Shown: positions 12,712 to 15,663 of the stretch, one piece after another
Layout of the letters: every line of letters starts with the position of its first letter
Position numbering within the stretch: the stretch's first letter is position 1
Source: an uncultured Candidatus Saccharibacteria bacterium
GTDB taxonomy: Bacteria > Patescibacteria > Saccharimonadia > Saccharimonadales > UBA5946
Assembly: GCA_946886435.1 (NCBI GenBank)
Contig: CAMPIR010000011.1
Coordinates: 1 to 15,663, forward strand
DNA: 15,663 nt
Direction of reading: 5' to 3'
Program-made: the position numbers and the translations under genes
The notes under the pieces: model-generated
The model's input: the letters and a program-made list of their open reading frames with translations, nothing else
Databases searched by the model: none
Told to the model about the DNA's origin: nothing

Positions 12712-14010
12712 TTATTTTTGCGTTAGTTCACGGACGACGTCAGCATCATTCCACGGCAACCGTTCGCCACCTATGATACGGAACCGTTCGTGGCCCATAC
12801 CGGTGATTAGGATCGTGTCGTCTTTGCGGGCAATCTTGAGTGCTTTTGCTATCGCCTCACGGCGGTCGGCGATCTCTTCGGTCTTGGCTTCGCCACCAGC
12901 GTCAGCGATACCTTCCATAACCATGCTGCGGATCTGAGCTGGATCTTCGTTATAGCTCTCTTCATCGGTCAGAATGATCCGATCAGCCAGTCGGGCCGCT
13001 ATCTCACCCATGATCGGGCGCTTGCCCTTGTCTCGATCGCCAGTCGCCCCAAAAACGAGGATGACTCGATTTTTAGTGATCGATTTGGTCGCCTCGAGCA
13101 ACTGTTCGATCGCATCAGGGGTATGGGCATAATCCACAACGACTTCAAAGTTTTTGCCGATCTCGACTCTCTCAAACCTGCCCGGAAGCTCTTCGAGGTT
13201 AGCGATACCATCGGCAATTGCCTCGAGACCGACATGGAACAGATAGGACGCAGCAGCGGCTGCGGTCATATTGTAGACGTTGAATTTGCCTGGCAGTGCC
13301 GTCGCGAGCTCAAGCGTCGTCTGTAGATCGATCACGACCCGGGCTTCACTGCCCTTTTTATAGAGCTTTACCTGGGAGATTCGCGCATCCGCCGTCTCGT
13401 TGGTGCCATAGGTTATCTTTTGTTCACTGGCTTCGTACTGGTTATAGAACTCGAACCATTCGTCATCACGGTTCAACACGATGAAACGTGGGTTTTTGGC
13501 GAAGAGCCGGCCTTTTGCGGACGCGTAGTCGTCCATCGTCTTGTGGTAGTCGAGATGATCCTGCGTCAGGTTGGTCATGATGGCGCACTCGATCGGAACG
13601 CCGTCGAGTTTGTGCTGCATCAGGGAATGCGAGGTGATCTCGAGGATAACGAACTCAACCTCAGCGCTCTTAGCGTCTCGAAAAAACTGCTGCATCCGCT
13701 CAGTAGACGCCACGGTGGCGTTTAGCTCGTTCAAGGTCCGCTCGCCCGCCATTTCGATGACGGCGGTCGTAAACAGCGCCGTTTTGTGACCGGCGGCCTT
13801 GAGGATTTCGTTCAGGTAATTCGCGGTCGTCGTTTTGCCGTTTGTCCCTGTTACTGCGATAACCCGCAGCTGTCGTGCCGGAAACCCATAGCGCGCCGAT
13901 AGGGCATAGATTCGCCCCCGTCGGTAAAGCTCTTCTACTTGCCTGGTTGCCCCAACCGGTAATCGTTTGCGTACCTGTCTCGTGATCTGCTCTTTCATGC
14001 TTCTTATCAT
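12712..14010 (-). CDS. murE: UDP-N-acetylmuramyl tripeptide synthetase-like Mur ligase (MurE)
   Basis: A 432-residue Mur ligase of cytosolic peptidoglycan synthesis, which adds the third amino acid to UDP-MurNAc-dipeptide. The ATP loop is TGTNGKTT (54-61), the MurE-type MTNLTQDHLDYH is at 145-156, the carbamoyl-lysine candidate is K166 in AKGRLF, and the ligase C-domain carries VVDYAHTPDA, FGATGDRDKGKRP and GMGHERFR. It is shorter than E. coli MurE (495 aa): only about 50 residues precede the ATP loop, so the uridine-binding first domain is mostly absent. The DNPR motif that selects meso-diaminopimelate reads EESY (350-353), so the third residue is probably not DAP. Two starts are possible: ATG 14010, with GGGAG 4 nt away, or ATG 13998, 7 nt after a TATGAT and then leaderless. 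Confidence 0.9.
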   Translation of the reverse strand: MIRSMKEQITRQVRKRLPVGATRQVEELYRRGRIYALSARYGFPARQLRVIAVTGTNGKTTTANYLNEILKAAGHKTALFTTAVIEMAGERTLNELNATVASTERMQQFFRDAKSAEVEFVILEITSHSLMQHKLDGVPIECAIMTNLTQDHLDYHKTMDDYASAKGRLFAKNPRFIVLNRDDEWFEFYNQYEASEQKITYGTNETADARISQVKLYKKGSEARVVIDLQTTLELATALPGKFNVYNMTAAAAASYLFHVGLEAIADGIANLEELPGRFERVEIGKNFEVVVDYAHTPDAIEQLLEATKSITKNRVILVFGATGDRDKGKRPIMGEIAARLADRIILTDEESYNEDPAQIRSMVMEGIADAGGEAKTEEIADRREAIAKALKIARKDDTILITGMGHERFRIIGGERLPWNDADVVRELTQK

Positions 14011-14033
14011 ACTACTCCCTCACTGGGTTACAA
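14006..14033 (-). promoter_or_regulatory. Candidate murE promoter
   Basis: On the minus strand TTGTAA (14028-14033), 16 nt, TATGAT (14006-14011), the last overlapping the first possible ATG (14008-14010). Transcripts from it would begin at about 13998, the second ATG, giving a leaderless murE message without the first four codons. Confidence 0.45.
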
Positions 14034-14034
14034 T
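14029..14034 (+). promoter_or_regulatory. Candidate -10 (TACAAT) of tsaD
   Basis: TACAAT ends 10 nt before ATG 14045, so a transcript would have a leader of only about 3 nt. No ribosome-binding site is present. It occupies the same base pairs as the -35 of murE on the other strand. No good -35 is visible. Confidence 0.45.
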
Positions 14035-14044
14035 TGAAGTCGTT

Positions 14045-15217
14045 ATGAAGGTGTTAGGAATAGAGAGCAGTTGTGATGAGACAGCCGCCGCAGTCGTCGA
14101 GGACGGTACGCGGCTCCTGAGCAATGTCGTTCACTCTCAGATCGATATCCATGCCGAGTACGGCGGGGTCGTTCCAGAGGTGGCTGCTCGTTCACACCTC
14201 GAAGTCGTTCTCCCGGTCATCGAAAAAGCCCTGACGGATGCTGCCTGCACCTGGGATGATATCGACGCCATCGCCGTTACCTACGCCCCTGGACTGGTCG
14301 GTAGCCTTTTGGTCGGCTCTCTTGCCGCCCGCACGCTTGCCCTCCTCAAGAACAAACCCCTCTACCCCATCCACCATGTCGAGGGGCATGTCTATGCGAA
14401 CTTTATCACCCAGATCGCACCAGCCCAGCGCTCGACCACCTCTGCGGCCGAAACATCTGCAGCCCGAGTTTCTGTTGAGCTCGCATCATCAGAAACCCGG
14501 CGCGAAGCCGTTGAGGCAGGAGACGGCGTCGAAAAGCTGGGCCCCTCCTTTCCCCTCCTTTCCCTGATTGTCTCTGGTGGCCACTCGCAGTTAGTTCTCT
14601 TCCGTAAGCACGGCGACTACGAGCTTCTCGGTCAAACCCAGGATGACGCTGTCGGTGAAGCGTTCGACAAGGTGGCCAAGATTATCGGCCTTCCCTACCC
14701 TGGCGGTCCCTCTGTGGCCCGTGTCGCCGAGAGCGGAGACCCGAAACGCTTCGCCTTTCCAAAAGCCCGCATGCAAAACCCGTACGACTTTAGTTTTTCC
14801 GGGGTCAAAACAGCCGTTCTGAGGGCCGTCCAGGCCGAAGTCGGTGTCGCTTACGACTTCCCGTCACATCAGCTGCCAGAACGCGTCTCAGACACTCTGA
14901 GGGCAGATGTTGCGGCTAGTTTCCAACATATTGCCGTGGAAACACTGGTAGACAAGGCCGAAAAAGCCTTTCACGACTATTCCCCTGCCTCAGTCGTCAT
15001 CGCTGGTGGTGTCGCCGCAAACCAAGAACTGCGCCGCCAACTGAGCGAACGCCTGCCAATCGCTATCGACTACGCTCCGATGAACCTCTGTACCGATAAC
15101 GCCGCCATGATCGCCTCCCTCGGTTATTTCTACGCCCAAGGTAACGAGCCGACCGATCCACGTGACCTCGAGGTCATCCCGAGTATAAGCATGTCGAAAA
15201 CCGCCTGGAGCTCATAA
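14045..15217 (+). CDS. tsaD: tRNA N6-adenosine threonylcarbamoyltransferase TsaD
   Basis: A 390-residue member of the Kae1/TsaD family, which transfers the threonylcarbamoyl group to A37 of ANN-decoding tRNAs in the cytosol, with TsaB and TsaE (not in the window). Hallmarks are MKVLGIESSCDET at the start, VPEVAARSH (43-51), the metal ligands H111 and H115 in HHVEGH, LIVSGGHS (174-181), DDAVGEAFDKVAK (200-212), GGVAANQELR (321-330) and D351 in CTDNAAM. The usual length is about 340; the excess is an Ala/Ser/Glu-rich insertion (about residues 126-166) between HHVEGH and SGGHS. The frame is open upstream to 13967, overlapping murE, but homology fixes ATG 14045. It is divergent from murE with 34 nt between the outer starts, and has no ribosome-binding site. 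Confidence 0.96.
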   Translation: MKVLGIESSCDETAAAVVEDGTRLLSNVVHSQIDIHAEYGGVVPEVAARSHLEVVLPVIEKALTDAACTWDDIDAIAVTYAPGLVGSLLVGSLAARTLALLKNKPLYPIHHVEGHVYANFITQIAPAQRSTTSAAETSAARVSVELASSETRREAVEAGDGVEKLGPSFPLLSLIVSGGHSQLVLFRKHGDYELLGQTQDDAVGEAFDKVAKIIGLPYPGGPSVARVAESGDPKRFAFPKARMQNPYDFSFSGVKTAVLRAVQAEVGVAYDFPSHQLPERVSDTLRADVAASFQHIAVETLVDKAEKAFHDYSPASVVIAGGVAANQELRRQLSERLPIAIDYAPMNLCTDNAAMIASLGYFYAQGNEPTDPRDLEVIPSISMSKTAWSS

Positions 15218-15234
15218 ACTACGTAGCTACTACA

Positions 15235-15263
15235 TTGCGTAGAGCCTAAAATCATGTGATAAT
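15235..15263 (+). promoter_or_regulatory. Promoter of the 75-aa membrane protein gene
   Basis: TTGCGT (15235-15240), exactly 17 nt, GATAAT (15258-15263), with TG one base before the -10 (TGT-GATAAT), an extended -10. The leader would be about 80 nt long and includes a small CTCT/AGAG hairpin. Confidence 0.6.
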
Positions 15264-15352
15264 ACTTCCATGCTCTCTGGAAAGAGATCCGCACGTACCC
15301 TGTTTTTGTTAGTTCACTGCGGCACCAACCCTATCCGATCAAGGAGTCATAA

Positions 15353-15580
15353 GTGAGCATGGACCAGCTACGGCAAGACATCGAGACCCTGAAGAAAGGA
15401 CGGAGAAATTTCACCATCATGTCCTTGTTCGCCTGGGTGGCAGTTGCTGCCCTGATAGGATCAGTCAGCACTTTTACGGCAATCCTTCTTCTCTTGGCGG
15501 CGCTCATTTCCTGCGTCATGCCAATCGGAAGCCACTTTGCACTCAAGCAGCGAAAGGCAGAGCTCGAGAGCATCCAATAA
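15353..15580 (+). CDS. Small two-helix membrane protein (75 aa)
   Basis: A 75-residue protein with a charged N-terminal helix (MDQLRQDIETLKKGRR), two hydrophobic segments at about 21-39 (TIMSLFAWVAVAALIGSVS) and 42-57 (TAILLLLAALISCVMP) and a charged C-terminal helix (LKQRKAELESIQ). Both ends probably face the cytoplasm. The family is not recognised. The start is GTG 15353, because AAGGAG lies 6 nt before it; ATG 15359 is two codons on and too far from that site. It has its own promoter and terminator, like the other small-gene units. Of its four lysine codons three are AAG. It differs in sequence from the 59-aa membrane protein, though the architecture is alike. Confidence 0.65.
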   Translation: MSMDQLRQDIETLKKGRRNFTIMSLFAWVAVAALIGSVSTFTAILLLLAALISCVMPIGSHFALKQRKAELESIQ

Positions 15581-15582
15581 CC

Positions 15583-15630
15583 CACCCGCCCAAGAGTCGA
15601 GCAACCCCGCTCCTCGATGGGCGGGTGTTT
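15583..15630 (+). terminator. Terminator of the 75-aa gene
   Basis: CACCCGCCC (15583-15591) pairs perfectly with GGGCGGGTG (15619-15627), enclosing a second stem, CGAGC with GCTC(C)TCG. TTTGCTT follows. It begins 2 nt after the stop codon. Confidence 0.8.
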
Positions 15631-15654
15631 GCTTGGTAGTCACCGCTGTTAGCG

Positions 15655-15663
15655 TGCTATACT
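15655..15663 (+). promoter_or_regulatory. Extended -10-like TGCTATACT at the window edge
   Basis: TGC-TATACT ends exactly at the last base. It could be the promoter of the next rightward gene or RNA. The -35 region (about 15633-15638, TTGGTA) is at an unfavourable 19 nt. The downstream sequence is outside the window. Confidence 0.3.

Noticed and set aside
13967..14044. N-terminal extension of TsaD overlapping murE
   Set aside because: Homologues start at MKVLGIESSCDET, and the extension is antisense to the murE start.
1..15663. CRISPR array, insertion sequence or integrase
   Set aside because: I saw no regularly spaced direct repeats, transposase or recombinase motifs, or terminal inverted repeats; the small cassettes carry no visible mobility gene or flanking duplication.

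Overview
The window looks like chromosomal DNA of a Candidatus Saccharibacteria (TM7, Patescibacteria/CPR) bacterium or a close relative. This is inferred from the gene mix and from protein style: a CPR-like MurE lacking most of its first domain, a TsaD, a CIRCE-controlled groES-groEL pair, a bifunctional glucose/mannose-6-phosphate isomerase, and several uncharacterised proteins. No rRNA or tRNA is present to settle the taxonomy. The standard code is used, with TAA, TAG and TGA all acting as stops.

Layout. 1-633 (+): 3' end of a MacB/FtsX-type ABC permease. 667-4426 (-): a tightly packed four-gene unit, transcribed from 4426 leftward: bifunctional PGI/PMI, a cupin resembling type II mannose-6-phosphate isomerase, a HAD-IIB phosphomannomutase-like phosphatase, and an APH-fold kinase-like protein. 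The first three genes overlap by 1 and 4 nt, so the unit probably feeds fructose-6-P to mannose-6-P to mannose-1-P for glycan synthesis. 4512-5123 (+): a protein with a disordered N-terminus and helical C-terminus. 5120-5779 (-): a winged-helix plus Nudix protein. 5874-7007 (+): an unrecognised 377-aa protein. 7946-9974 (-): groES-groEL behind a CIRCE element. 10504-11382 (+): a possible PD-(D/E)XK nuclease-fold protein. 12712-14010 (-) and 14045-15217 (+): murE and tsaD, divergent from overlapping promoters.

Between these genes, always on the + strand, sit seven small genes (59 to 146 aa) in five self-contained units: 7055-7924 (two genes), 10057-10392, 11369-11780, 11806-12692 (two genes) and 15235-15630. 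Most have a sigma70-like promoter with a 17-nt spacer, all have a purine-rich ribosome-binding site, and all end in a strong GC hairpin. Their codon use differs from that of their neighbours: 28 of 29 lysine codons are AAG, against roughly half in tsaD and in the nuclease-like gene. They look like moron-like acquired cassettes. One encodes a signal-peptide protein with four cysteines after the predicted cleavage site, followed 2 nt later by a tiny two-helix membrane protein. This set is the most interesting part of the window.

Expression signals fall into two styles. The small cassettes have leaders with ribosome-binding sites, whereas several long genes (PGI/PMI, APH-like, Nudix, tsaD, perhaps murE) have a -10-like hexamer only 5 to 11 nt before the start codon and no ribosome-binding site, which suggests leaderless mRNAs. 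No gene-free stretch exceeds 300 bases.
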